Positions 23,858-32,313 of a stretch of DNA of 49,781 nucleotides are shown in pieces. Position 1 is the first letter of the stretch; the number at the start of each line of letters is the position of its first letter. Origin of the DNA: Williamsia limnetica (GTDB taxonomy: Bacteria; Actinomycetota; Actinomycetes; Mycobacteriales; Mycobacteriaceae). The notes beneath the pieces were generated by a model. That model was not told where the DNA came from and did not search any database. It worked only from the letters and a program-made list of their open reading frames with translations. The stretch lies in contig NZ_QJSP01000006.1 of the NCBI RefSeq assembly GCF_003217475.1, positions 1 through 49,781 of the forward strand. Direction: 5' to 3'. The position numbers were made by a program, and so were the translations under genes.

Positions 23858-23958
23858 GCATTCAGCATGTGCTGGACAGCGACCGCTCACCAGAGATGGT
23901 TCGACGGTAGGAACAGGAGTACCACCTTCGAACTCTGCCGGCGGGGCACAATCGAGGA

Positions 23959-24819
23959 GTGAACACTCATCCGACCGATCTCGGCGGAAACCTGCGCGCC
24001 TGGCGTGACCGGATGTCACCGTCCGCCGCCGGGCTGCCGGAGCGGCATGCCCGCCGTGCCAAAGGGCTGCGACGGGAGGAGCTCGCCGACCTTGCCGGTG
24101 TGTCCGTCGACTACGTTGTGCGGCTCGAGCAGGGCCGGGCGACGACACCGTCGACGCAAGTGATCGCATCGCTTGGTCGGGCACTGCAACTGACAGATGC
24201 GGAGCGAGATCATTTGTACAGATTGGCCGGTCACGTCCCTCCCGGTTCCGACGAGATCTCCGATCACATCCCGCCCGGCGTCCACCGCGTCCTGAACCGG
24301 CTCGGTGACACTGCGGTCGCGGTCTTTGCTGCGGACTGGCAGCTGATCTGGTGGAACCGAGGCTGGGCGGCTCTCGTAGGTGATCCGTCATCAACTCCAC
24401 CGGCGCTCCGCAACTTCGCCCGCGACACCTTCGTCGCCGATGACAACCCGACGCTGGCGCGCTGGCCCGTGACAACCCTCGCTGGTGATACTGCCGAAGA
24501 AGCCATCGTGTCGGACCTGCGCCGAGCCACCGGGCGTTTCCCGAACAACAGCCGCTTGATCAAGCTGATCGACTCCCTCACTGCCGGTAGCGCGCGTTTC
24601 GCCGAACTGTGGGCCTCCGGCAAGGTCGGAGCGCATCGGGAGTCGCACAAGATCATCGAGCATCCCCACGTTGGGCCGATCACGGTGGACTGCGACGTCC
24701 TCACCGATGGTGACGCAGAGCTGAAGATCGTGATCTTGACCGCTGCAGCGGATACCGAAGACGAAACCAAGCTTCGGCTGGCGCTCCTGTCCGGTGTGTC
24801 CGAGGCCGCCCACCGCTGA
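23959..24819 (+). CDS. XRE family regulator with MmyB-like ligand domain
   Basis: A 286-residue regulator. The N-terminal helix-turn-helix contains RRAKGLRREELADLAGVSVD, then YVVRLEQGR, the hallmark of the actinobacterial MmyB/XRE group. The C-terminal two thirds match the MmyB-like (PAS-related) ligand domain: AVFAADWQLIWWNRGWAALV, DPSSTPPALRNFAR and FAELWASGKVGAHRES; homologues bind fatty acids or similar small hydrophobic ligands. The start is a GTG at 23959, embedded in GAGGAGTGA. It faces the SDR gene and, as in many genomes with this pair, probably controls it. Confidence 0.9.
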   Translation: MNTHPTDLGGNLRAWRDRMSPSAAGLPERHARRAKGLRREELADLAGVSVDYVVRLEQGRATTPSTQVIASLGRALQLTDAERDHLYRLAGHVPPGSDEISDHIPPGVHRVLNRLGDTAVAVFAADWQLIWWNRGWAALVGDPSSTPPALRNFARDTFVADDNPTLARWPVTTLAGDTAEEAIVSDLRRATGRFPNNSRLIKLIDSLTAGSARFAELWASGKVGAHRESHKIIEHPHVGPITVDCDVLTDGDAELKIVILTAAADTEDETKLRLALLSGVSEAAHR

Positions 24820-24897
24820 TTTGACACGACGCGAGGCAGGTGGCTGGTCGAGGTTCCATGCCGTCAGTGATGACGAATGATTCTGCGTGACAGTTAC

Positions 24898-25857
24898 TCA
24901 CGACAAGGGCAGGTTTGGTGTGAGTTTCTGATCGGCGGGCGTGACGTCGTCGATGCGTGATCGAGGAGATTGCTGGCGTCGCCATTGGCTGGGGCTTATG
25001 CCGAACGTTCTGCGGAATCGGTGTGCGAAGTGGGTGGGTTGGGTGAAGCCGTGCTGGTGGGCGATGGCGGCAATGCTCAGGTTGGGTTGCGTGAGTAATG
25101 TGCTGCGGGCTTGTTGGAGGCGGCGGTCGATGATGTAACCGGCCAACGGTCCGTTGATGTCGGGCCACATTTTGTAGAGCTGCCGAAGTGAGATGTTGTG
25201 CGCAGCGGCGATCGAGTCGGCGGAGAGTTCAGCGTCGTAGAGGTGATCGTCGATATAACGGGAAATCGTCTGCACGAGAGCGTCCGTAGGGCCGGTGGTA
25301 GGGGAGCTGTCGGCCGCGCTGAGTAGAAGCGAGCGCACGAGCGACATGGTGGAGGCAGCCAGGTCGGGCAGGACGTTTCCCCCGGTGGTGGCGATGACGC
25401 CGAGTTGCTGGAGATGGTTGAGCATCAGTGCGTAAAGGGGTAGATCCGCACTGAGCTTGTGCATTCCGCGGTGAACGGTTTCGGGGGATAGCGTCAACCT
25501 CGGGTAGGAGGTGTGAAGGATGGTCGCCGACCCGCTGCCGTGGTCCCGGAAGTCAAACGGATCGTACTGGTCGATGATGACCAGTGTCGGACGGTCACGT
25601 TGTTGGGGCACTGTGGTGCCGGCCTGGGTCAATGTCCAATGACCCGGGGCGAGCACCGCCATGCTGACAAGTCGCTGTCTGGGATCTGTGTTGCGTTGCC
25701 GGAGATTGGAGACGGCGAGGGCCTGGTAGCGCACGTGCATGAGTGTGGATTCGTTGCCGAGGGTCCAGTTGTTCACGGTGCGGCTGCCAAGACCTCGATG
25801 GGTGGTGGAGATGGTGAGGTGTGGTGCGACGCCTGCGCATGTCGGTGTGTCAGACAT
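24898..25857 (-). CDS. AraC family transcriptional regulator (third of three in tandem)
   Basis: A 319-residue regulator. Residues 1-200 are a beta-rich sensor region of the AraC-binding-like type with APGHWTLTQAG and the recurrent phrase VIIDQYDPFDF. The C-terminal AraC domain (from about 205) has ISRYIDDHLYDAELSADSIA, the first helix-turn-helix LRQLYKMW, and the second helix-turn-helix SIAAIAHQHGFTQPTHFAHR with FRRTFGISPSQWRRQ. It overlaps the end of the preceding AraC gene by 8 bases. It is the most diverged of the AraC paralogues here and ends convergently with the XRE gene. Confidence 0.9.
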   Translation of the reverse strand: MSDTPTCAGVAPHLTISTTHRGLGSRTVNNWTLGNESTLMHVRYQALAVSNLRQRNTDPRQRLVSMAVLAPGHWTLTQAGTTVPQQRDRPTLVIIDQYDPFDFRDHGSGSATILHTSYPRLTLSPETVHRGMHKLSADLPLYALMLNHLQQLGVIATTGGNVLPDLAASTMSLVRSLLLSAADSSPTTGPTDALVQTISRYIDDHLYDAELSADSIAAAHNISLRQLYKMWPDINGPLAGYIIDRRLQQARSTLLTQPNLSIAAIAHQHGFTQPTHFAHRFRRTFGISPSQWRRQQSPRSRIDDVTPADQKLTPNLPLS

Positions 25858-26815
25858 GGGGTGGCGCCTGAGTTGCGGCGAGGTCGCGCCAGGCTCGGGG
25901 GCTCAGGCCGTACATGGTGCGGAAGCGCCGGGCGAAGTATGACGGATTGCCGAATCCCCATCGACGGGCAATGACGGCGATGGACAGTGCGCGGGTCTCA
26001 GGCCGGGCTAGTTCGTCATGGGTGCCTTGGAGACGGTTGGTGATGATCCATTGTTCGAGACTGAAATCGGCGTCTTCGCACAGCCGAAACAGCTTGCGGG
26101 TGGATATGTTGTGAGCGTGGGCGATCGTGTCGGCGGACAGATTCGGGTCGCACAGGTGCTGGCGTATGTATCCGCGGATGCGGGGCAGAAGTACCTCCGC
26201 CATCATGTTCCGCGCGTAGTCAGGGTCGTAGGCTGAGGCGATCAGTGTGCGGGCGAGGTCGATGCTCGACTCACCAACCGCGCTGGCTGCGTCTGTGCCG
26301 GCGATGGCGTCACCGATGTTCGTCAACTCGTTGATATGGGAACTGAACAGACTGTAGAGCGGACTCGCGGGCAGTCGGGCGGCTGCTTCTTTGACAACTG
26401 TGCGCGGCAGGTTCATCTGCTCGAGGGGAAGGTAGAAAGCCTGCGATGCTCCGCGGCCGTCGTAGGAGAACTGGTAGGGCTCATTCATGTCGACGATCAT
26501 CAGTTGTCCGGTGTCGACCGTTCGTCGGTCGTCGAACTGATCGTGCTTGCCGACGCTATTTTGTTGGCGGGCGATGGTGAGCATCTCCGATGGCCCGACG
26601 CGTATTTGCTTGGGTGAGCGTCCCAGTCGCAGGTCTGTGAGATCCGCTTGAAAGATACTTGTCTGTCCGAACTCCCACGCGTGCATGTAATGGTCGGCGC
26701 TGTCAGCGTTTCCGAGGTCGACGGTGGTCGGCCAACTCTGACCGTCGAATGCGGATCGTAGAACGGCTTCACGCTCGTGGACGGGTACCTCGGTGGCCTG
26801 ATAGATGATCGCCAT
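25850..26815 (-). CDS. AraC family transcriptional regulator (second of three in tandem)
   Basis: A 321-residue regulator. The N-terminal AraC-binding-like sensor contains HAWEFGQTSIFQADLTDLRL, then QLMIVDMNEPYQFSY, a layout shared with the neighbouring paralogues. The C-terminal DNA-binding part reads PRIRGYIRQHLCDPNLSADT, ISTRKLFRLCE and SIAVIARRWGFGNPSYFARR with FRTMYGLSPRAWRD. It is closely similar over its whole length to the frameshifted regulator at 31259, so these are local duplicates. It lies 77 bases downstream of the first gene of the array and overlaps the third by 8 bases. Confidence 0.92.
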   Translation of the reverse strand: MAIIYQATEVPVHEREAVLRSAFDGQSWPTTVDLGNADSADHYMHAWEFGQTSIFQADLTDLRLGRSPKQIRVGPSEMLTIARQQNSVGKHDQFDDRRTVDTGQLMIVDMNEPYQFSYDGRGASQAFYLPLEQMNLPRTVVKEAAARLPASPLYSLFSSHINELTNIGDAIAGTDAASAVGESSIDLARTLIASAYDPDYARNMMAEVLLPRIRGYIRQHLCDPNLSADTIAHAHNISTRKLFRLCEDADFSLEQWIITNRLQGTHDELARPETRALSIAVIARRWGFGNPSYFARRFRTMYGLSPRAWRDLAATQAPPHV

Positions 26816-26891
26816 GATGGCTCACCGCCGGTTGCACGATTGCCGGGGTCTGGTCGTGGGTGCACCCGGTTCGGGGGTGGCAACTGTTGGG

Positions 26892-27836
26892 TCAGTCTTC
26901 ATCGCGGATCTCCCACCACTGCTGGATGCTCATACCGTATGTGCTTGCGAACGCATGCTCAAGGTGTTGTTGGTCGGCAAAGCCCCACCTCCGGGCGATG
27001 CGTGCATCGGGGGGCCTTCTGGATTCCAGCAGTTCTGCACGGACCTCGGTCAGGCGCTCGGCGATAATCCACTGGTCGATGTCGAAGCCATGATCGCAGG
27101 TCCGTTTCTTGAGCTCGTGCGTCGTGAATCCGAAGCGGTCGGCGAGAGATCTTTCGGTGAGGCCGGGGTCATGCAGCCGGGCGCGGATGTCGGCCTGGAT
27201 CCGGGGTATGAGCGCGACACGGGAATCTTGTGCTTGGGGTTGCTCGGTGAGTCCGGCGGTGACGAGCGCGCGGGTGAGGGAGACGGTGGCCTCACCCAGC
27301 TCATGGCTCGAGTTGCCGGAGATCTCGTGGTCGCGGTTGATGTCCAGTTCGATGATGTGGCGCCTCACGATGTCGTAGAGCGGGTTCGATTCGAGGTGTC
27401 GGGCGACGTGAGCAAAGTCCTCGTGGCTGAAACCGATGAGATCGTAGGGGACGTGGATTGCCCGGGATCGACCTCGAGTGGGCCAGTCGAGAACGTACGG
27501 AGAATCGAGGTCCACGATCATCAGGTCGCCGGGGTGGACGAACCGCTGCTGACCGTGCTGTTCGAATTGACCGGTCCCGTACTCGTGGAACGCCAGGGCC
27601 AGGACACCTGCGGGGCCTTGGTTGATGTTCCGGCGCGTGCGGGTAAGGCGCGTGGCGGTCATTTCGGCACGAAACATGTTGACTTGGCCGAAGTTCCATG
27701 ACTCCATGACCGCAGCCATGGCCCGGTGGGTGCCGAACTCGACGGTGGCTGGGGCTGATAGTTCGTCGAAGGTGGTGCGGGCGGCGTCGATCCTGTCGGC
27801 GTGCACATAGGTGGAGCTGTCGAAGACGACGGCCAT
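26892..27836 (-). CDS. AraC family transcriptional regulator (first of three in tandem)
   Basis: A 314-residue regulator. The sensor part (ESWNFGQVNMFRAEMTATRL, GDLMIVDLDSPYVLDW) and the C-terminal AraC domain (IARRWGFADQQHLEHAF, STYGMSIQQWWE) are recognisable, but the DNA-binding half is more diverged than in its neighbours, with an ELKKRTCDH substitution in the first helix-turn-helix. The open frame runs further upstream; the ATG at 27836 is chosen because a CAGGAG lies about 8 bases before it and the product then begins MAVVFDSST, like the paralogue at 31259 (MAVVFSTDG). The protoglobin remnant lies just upstream. Confidence 0.9.
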   Translation of the reverse strand: MAVVFDSSTYVHADRIDAARTTFDELSAPATVEFGTHRAMAAVMESWNFGQVNMFRAEMTATRLTRTRRNINQGPAGVLALAFHEYGTGQFEQHGQQRFVHPGDLMIVDLDSPYVLDWPTRGRSRAIHVPYDLIGFSHEDFAHVARHLESNPLYDIVRRHIIELDINRDHEISGNSSHELGEATVSLTRALVTAGLTEQPQAQDSRVALIPRIQADIRARLHDPGLTERSLADRFGFTTHELKKRTCDHGFDIDQWIIAERLTEVRAELLESRRPPDARIARRWGFADQQHLEHAFASTYGMSIQQWWEIRDED

Positions 27837-27994
27837 CTCTGACTCCTGCTGAACGCTGGTGTGATTGCGAACAAGATACGTCGCTTTGAAGACCAGGGCG
27901 GTGGGTGTGCGCTGTGAGTACAGAACTGTGCACTGTTGATCAGCCGGTTGTAGCCCCCCGCGCGGCGGCAGGGTCGCGGCCGCCGTGCGAGGGG

Positions 27995-28165
27995 TCACCA
28001 GGTTTGGTACATCGCGTCGACTTCGATGTCGCTGTGGCCGCCGGCGGCGAGGAAGGGCCGCATGCTGGGCAGCGATGGGGTAGATGAAGGCGATCAGGTA
28101 ACGCAGGGGATCGCGGGTACCGGTTCGGCGAAGGTGTATCCGGGAATTGACGTGCTAGTGGTCAT
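27995..28165 (-). pseudogene. Collapsed protoglobin-domain gene
   Basis: The minus strand carries an ATG (28163-28165) followed by MTTSTSIPGYTFAEPVPA, the usual protoglobin-like N-terminus, then directly DPLRYLIAFIYPI and, in another frame, MRPFLAAGGHSDIEVDAMYQ ending W-TGA (27995-27997). These two blocks match the beginning and the C-terminal third of globin-coupled protoglobin proteins of about 190 residues; roughly 130 codons between them, including the proximal-histidine region, are gone and the frame is shifted. A heme gas-sensor or nitric-oxide/oxygen-binding gene therefore once belonged to this AraC-hydrolase cluster. Confidence 0.65.
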
Positions 28166-28196
28166 TGTCAGTCCTTGGTTGTGAGCCAGACGCGGG

Positions 28197-29036
28197 TCAG
28201 TGGGGCAAAGCAGTCGGCGTGGGTTCCGAGGTGCGTGCGACTGCCCAGTCCAGGGCGTAGTCGGCCACTGCTTCCCAGCCGGGTTCGGCGCATGTCCAGT
28301 GCGATCTTCCTGGGAACTCGTAGTAGTCGGTGACCGCGGCTGACTTGCGGTACTTGCGTGCGTTCGACTTGTTGACCGCTGGCGGCATGATGTGGTCGGC
28401 GCCGCCGGCGATGAACAACAGCGGAGCGCGTTCGTCGCGTTTGTAGTTCACCCAGGTTTCTTGATGGCCGGGGGTCCAGTTCGCGAACACGCCGTACTTC
28501 CACACCCACGATCCGGGTGCTGCGATGGCGTAGCGGTCGTAGGCGGCCTGGGCGCCGGCGTCGTCGAGTGTGTTGGTGAACGCGTAGTGGAACTGTTCGG
28601 CTGTGAAGCCAGCGGCTTTGTGGCGGTTGGAAAATCGCTTGAGGATGGGTAGCAGTGATTTTGCTTGAGAGGGAGGTTGAACTCGAACCCCTTCTGTGGG
28701 TGCGGAGTCGATCACCACCGCGGCTGCTCCCAGGCCGCGATCGACGAGCAGTTGGGTGATGACCCCACCGAACGAGTGGCCCATGATGATGGGTGGAGCC
28801 GGCAAGTTCTCGATGATGCCGGCGAGATGGTTGACGGTTTCGGGGACGGTGAGTGTGGCGATGACATCGGGGTTGTGCCGCAGTGCTTCCACTTCGATCT
28901 CGAAGCCGGGATAGGCCGGCGTGATGACGCGGTACCCCTTGCTTTTGTAGTGGGTGACCCAGTTCTCCCAGCTGCGTGGGGTGACCCAGAGTCCGTGGAT
29001 GAGGACGATCGTGTCGGGGGCGGTCGTAGGTGTCAT
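28197..29036 (-). CDS. Alpha/beta fold hydrolase
   Basis: A 279-residue cytoplasmic hydrolase. The oxyanion strand-loop is IVLIHGLWVTPRSWENW, the nucleophile elbow GHSFGG (serine near 97), the acid is in GGADHIMP and the histidine in GRSHWT. The short lid between (KSLLPILKRF to APGSWVWKYGVF) is rich in aromatics, suggesting a hydrophobic substrate. It starts 24 bases after the chloroperoxidase-like gene and is very likely co-transcribed with it from the divergent promoter at about 29.9-30.1 kb. The exact substrate is unknown. Confidence 0.88.
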   Translation of the reverse strand: MTPTTAPDTIVLIHGLWVTPRSWENWVTHYKSKGYRVITPAYPGFEIEVEALRHNPDVIATLTVPETVNHLAGIIENLPAPPIIMGHSFGGVITQLLVDRGLGAAAVVIDSAPTEGVRVQPPSQAKSLLPILKRFSNRHKAAGFTAEQFHYAFTNTLDDAGAQAAYDRYAIAAPGSWVWKYGVFANWTPGHQETWVNYKRDERAPLLFIAGGADHIMPPAVNKSNARKYRKSAAVTDYYEFPGRSHWTCAEPGWEAVADYALDWAVARTSEPTPTALPH

Positions 29037-29060
29037 GGCGTGGTCTCCGATCCTCGCCGC

Positions 29061-29897
29061 TCAGGCGGCGGTGTAGGTGTTGAGGAATGTCAGCAGGTCG
29101 TTGTTCAGGTCGTCTTTGTGGGTGTCGGTGATGCCATGTGGTGCAGCGGGATACACCTTCAGTTCAGCGTTTGTGATCCGGGCTGCGGAAGCTTTGCCGC
29201 CGACTTCGATTGGGACCACCTGGTCGTCATCGCCGTGGATGACCAGGGTGGGGACGTCGAATGTGTCCAGGTCGTCGCGAAAGTCGGTCGCAGAGAACGC
29301 GGCGATGCTCTCGTAGGCGTTGCGGGCGCCGGCTTGCATACCTTGGCGCCAGAATGCATCTCGCATCCCTCGTGACGGGTTCTGGCCGGGCCGGTTGTTG
29401 CCGAAGAAGGGGCCATCAGCCAAGTCGCGGTAGGTCTGTGATCGGTCGGTCAACGAGCCTTGCCGGATACCGTCGAACACATCCACTGGCACCCCGTTCG
29501 GGTTGTCGTCGGTCTGGAGCATGAACGGGGGCACCGCTGAGACCAGCACGATCTGCGCCACTCGGCGGGTGCCGTGGCGGCCGACGTACCGCGACACCTC
29601 GCCGCCGCCGGTGGAGAACCCGATCAACGTCACCTCGTGCAGATCCAACTCCTCGATGAGCGCGGCGAGATCGTCTGCGTAGGTGTTCATGTCGTTTCCG
29701 TTCCACGATTGGGTGGATCGTCCGTGACCGCGGCGGTCATGAGCGATGGCGCGGTAGCCGTGGGTGGCGAGAAACAGCTGCTGTGCCTCCCAGCTGTCCG
29801 AGTTCAGCGGCCACCCGTGGCTGAGGATGACCGGACGACCAGAGCCCCAGTCCTTGTAGTAGATGTCGGTGCCGTCTAGCGTGCAGAACATCGGCAT
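29061..29897 (-). CDS. Alpha/beta hydrolase, non-heme chloroperoxidase/arylesterase-like
   Basis: A 278-residue hydrolase. The family pattern is strong: [35 protein letters not shown], the nucleophile elbow [17 protein letters not shown], the acid in [10 protein letters not shown] and the histidine in PHGITDTH. Enzymes with this GFSTGGGE motif are cofactor-free haloperoxidases/perhydrolases that are in practice esterases. It is the first gene of the minus-strand pair; its promoter region contains a 33-bp element that is repeated, in mirror orientation, upstream of the divergent secreted hydrolase. Confidence 0.93.
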   Translation of the reverse strand: MPMFCTLDGTDIYYKDWGSGRPVILSHGWPLNSDSWEAQQLFLATHGYRAIAHDRRGHGRSTQSWNGNDMNTYADDLAALIEELDLHEVTLIGFSTGGGEVSRYVGRHGTRRVAQIVLVSAVPPFMLQTDDNPNGVPVDVFDGIRQGSLTDRSQTYRDLADGPFFGNNRPGQNPSRGMRDAFWRQGMQAGARNAYESIAAFSATDFRDDLDTFDVPTLVIHGDDDQVVPIEVGGKASAARITNAELKVYPAAPHGITDTHKDDLNNDLLTFLNTYTAA

Positions 29898-29986
29898 GAT
29901 GATTTGTTCCTTTGCGAGAGTGTGAGCTGTCGATCAGAGTGACCGGGGTCTTTCTGATGACAGACAACGTACGTGCTCCCGCAACT

Positions 29987-30019
29987 GCCGATCTGTCTGT
30001 GCGTGCACGCTTGTGTGCT
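29987..30019 (-). promoter_or_regulatory. 33-bp element facing the chloroperoxidase-like gene
   Basis: Read on the minus strand it begins AGCACACAAGCGTGCACGCA and ends CAGATCGGC. It lies 89 bases before the 29897 start codon. A second copy with 28 of 33 identical bases lies at 30086-30118 on the other strand, facing the divergent gene. Two GCAC blocks about one helical turn apart resemble the half-site layout of AraC-type binding sites. Likely bound by one of the local AraC regulators (inference). Confidence 0.55.
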
Positions 30020-30085
30020 CTGCCAGCACGGGCAAGAAACATGGGGAGACAACAGTCGTCGTCCTTGCCCCCTCCCGACGCCGAC

Positions 30086-30118
30086 AGCACAAAACCGTGC
30101 ACTCACAAGCAGATCGGC
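30086..30118 (+). promoter_or_regulatory. 33-bp element facing the secreted hydrolase gene
   Basis: The plus-strand copy begins AGCACAAAACCGTGCACTCA and ends CAGATCGGC, 51 bases before the ATG at 30170. With the copy at 29987-30019 it makes a large imperfect inverted repeat across the divergent promoter region; similarity continues inward for about another 20 bases at lower identity. Confidence 0.55.
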
Positions 30119-30169
30119 GCACTGAGTTCCTCGTAAGGTCCTGGACACCAGACCGAAAGGGCACCTTCC

Positions 30170-31012
30170 ATGCCATCGACACAGGCCGCGTCCTGCACCA
30201 CGTTGATCCTCCGCGTCGCCGCGGTATTCCTACTCATACTCGCAACGGCCGGCTTCACCGCGATACCAGCAACGGCCTCAGGCAGCAGCAAACCCACCAT
30301 CGTCTTGGTTCACGGAGCCTTCGCAGATGCGTCAGGATGGCGCGATGTCGCTGCGAACCTGTCGGCACGGGGCTACCCCGTTCATACCTTCGACAACCCG
30401 CTGCGCGGTCCGCGTTATGACTCGACCCAACTCGAACGACACTTGGCCATGATCTCAGGACCGATCGTCCTGGTCGGACATTCCTACGGTGGAGCTGTCA
30501 TCACCAACACCCACGATCCCGACGTCGTCGCCAACGTCTACATCGCTGCCTTCGCCCCCGATCAGGGTGAGTTCGTGCAGGGACTGCTCAACCCACTGAC
30601 CTTCCCCGGTAGCCGGATCTTGCCGCCGGCATTGCAGCTCAAGCTCGTAGACGATCCCACCGGTATCGGCGGAAAGAACATCGACGGGTACATCGGGCAG
30701 CCCTACTTCCATGAGGTGTTCGCCCAGGACGTCAGCAGTGACGTCGCCGCTGATATGTTCGCCCACCAGAAATCCGCCGCACTCGTGGCCAACCTCGAAC
30801 CCTCCGGAGCGCCCTCATGGCGCACCGTACCCAGCTGGTACCTACTGTCTCAGCAAGACCGCGTGATTCCGCCGGCCTCGCAACGATTCATGTCCTCACG
30901 TGCAGCGCCGGGACGGACCACCGAAATAGATGCTTCACACGCGTCCCTCGTATCCCAGCCGTCTGAAGTCATCGACATCGTTATCGGCGCCGCGCAGGAG
31001 ACCCACCGGTAA
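30170..31012 (+). CDS. Secreted alpha/beta hydrolase
   Basis: A 280-residue hydrolase exported through a signal peptide (hydrophobic core LRVAAVFLLILATAGFTA, A-x-A site around 33-36). The mature enzyme starts TIVLVHGAFADASGWRDVA, a phrase typical of the small esterase family whose members carry HGAFADAS; the nucleophile elbow is GHSYGG, the acid is in LSQQDRVIPP and the histidine in DASHASLV. It is transcribed divergently from the two cytoplasmic hydrolases, sharing a mirrored regulatory element with them, so extracellular and intracellular hydrolysis of a related substrate may be switched on together. Confidence 0.92.
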   Translation: MPSTQAASCTTLILRVAAVFLLILATAGFTAIPATASGSSKPTIVLVHGAFADASGWRDVAANLSARGYPVHTFDNPLRGPRYDSTQLERHLAMISGPIVLVGHSYGGAVITNTHDPDVVANVYIAAFAPDQGEFVQGLLNPLTFPGSRILPPALQLKLVDDPTGIGGKNIDGYIGQPYFHEVFAQDVSSDVAADMFAHQKSAALVANLEPSGAPSWRTVPSWYLLSQQDRVIPPASQRFMSSRAAPGRTTEIDASHASLVSQPSEVIDIVIGAAQETHR

Positions 31013-31258
31013 CAGGCATCGCGTGACATGGGAGATCGGCGGGACCAGAATCCCATCTGACTGTTAGCGCACGAAAATGTTCCTTGAGTGCCGACGTCAG
31101 CACGCGTGCGCGATGCACTGGCTACAGTTGGACGACGAGGCGGAGCGCGGTCTCTCTGACGTCGGCGGCGCACTCTGGCCAGGATGGTCGGTCTGGGTCA
31201 GGGCCGGTCTCCAGGGCATCGACAAGTACACAGTTTCGACGCTGATTGAAGGTGAGAA

Positions 31259-32237
31259 GTGGCCGTCGTTTTCAGCACGGACGGCCTCACGCCGGCGGAG
31301 AAAGTTGAGGCGACCTGCGCAGCGATGCAAGAGCAGTCGGTCCCGTCGACCGTCGAGCTAGAAGACGCTGCGCGCGTCGAGTCGCGGATGCACGTGTGGC
31401 AATTCGGCAACGCAAGAATCTTCCGCTCTGAGATGACGGGCTTCCGACTCATTCGGACCCGGCGTCAAATCGACGCAGGGCCAGGGGACATGCTCGCGAT
31501 CGCGATGCACGAGGGGTGCATCGGTAAACAAGAGCAGTTCGGGGCGCAAGTGAGAGTGTTGCCCAACGAGTTGATGGTGATGGACCTCAATTCCGCTTAC
31601 ACCTACGAACTCGAGGGCGGCGGCGCATCACAATGCCTGCACGTCCCGGTCGACGCGCTTGGCCTTCGACACGAGATGATCCGCAACGCCGCGTCGCGAC
31701 TACGAGCAAGTCCAATATATGAGATGGTCGCCATTCATCTATCGGAAATGACAGCTAAAGGCGACGTGCTCAGCACCAGCTCAGCCGCGTCTGTGCTGGG
31801 TGAGAGCAGTATCGAACTCACCCGCACCCTCCTGGTCTCGGCGTACGACACCGACTACGCGCGCGATGCGCTCAATGAGCTGCTGATGCCCAGAATCAGG
31901 GCTTTCGTCAAACAGCACCTCGCCGACAACACACTCAACGCCGACGTCATCGCCGACGCCCATGACATTTCGCCGCGACAGCTCTACCGACTCTGCGCAA
32001 GAGCTGACATAAGCCTCGAGCAATGGATAATCTCCGAACGCTTGGAGCGAGCTCGCGAGGAGTTGTCGCGCAAATGAGATGCGTGATGTGCCGATAGCTG
32101 CCATTGCACGACGATGTGGTTTCACCAATAGCTCGTACTTCAGCAAACGCTTCAGGACAATGTACGGCCTGTCGCCCCGGACGTGGCGGCAGATGTCATC
32201 GGGCGAACGCGCCCCAAGCTACGTCGAGGGCCAATAG
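31259..32237 (+). pseudogene. AraC family regulator broken by a single-base frameshift
   Basis: A GTG start at 31259 (MAVVFSTDG) opens a protein very similar to the regulator at 25850-26815, but the frame ends at TGA 32075-32077 after EELSRK, before the second helix-turn-helix. Dropping one A from the AAA at 32072-32074 restores NEMRDVPIAAIARRCGF, then TNSSYFSKRFRTMYGLSPRT, in register with the paralogue up to a TAG at 32235-32237. The truncated 272-residue product would lack half of the DNA-binding domain. A real mutation, a phase-variable A-run or a sequencing error are all possible. Confidence 0.85.
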
Positions 32238-32313
32238 GCGAACTCAGGCGTACTGGTCGCTGTTGGTGTCGTGTCGTGTCAGGTTCAGGTGCGGGAGTTG
32301 CTGCACCACCTGG

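Noticed and set aside
29876-30148. Overlapping small frames of 74-135 codons on both strands in the divergent hydrolase spacer
   Set aside because: They mirror one another because of the inverted 33-bp elements, and none has a start signal or family; treated as regulatory DNA.
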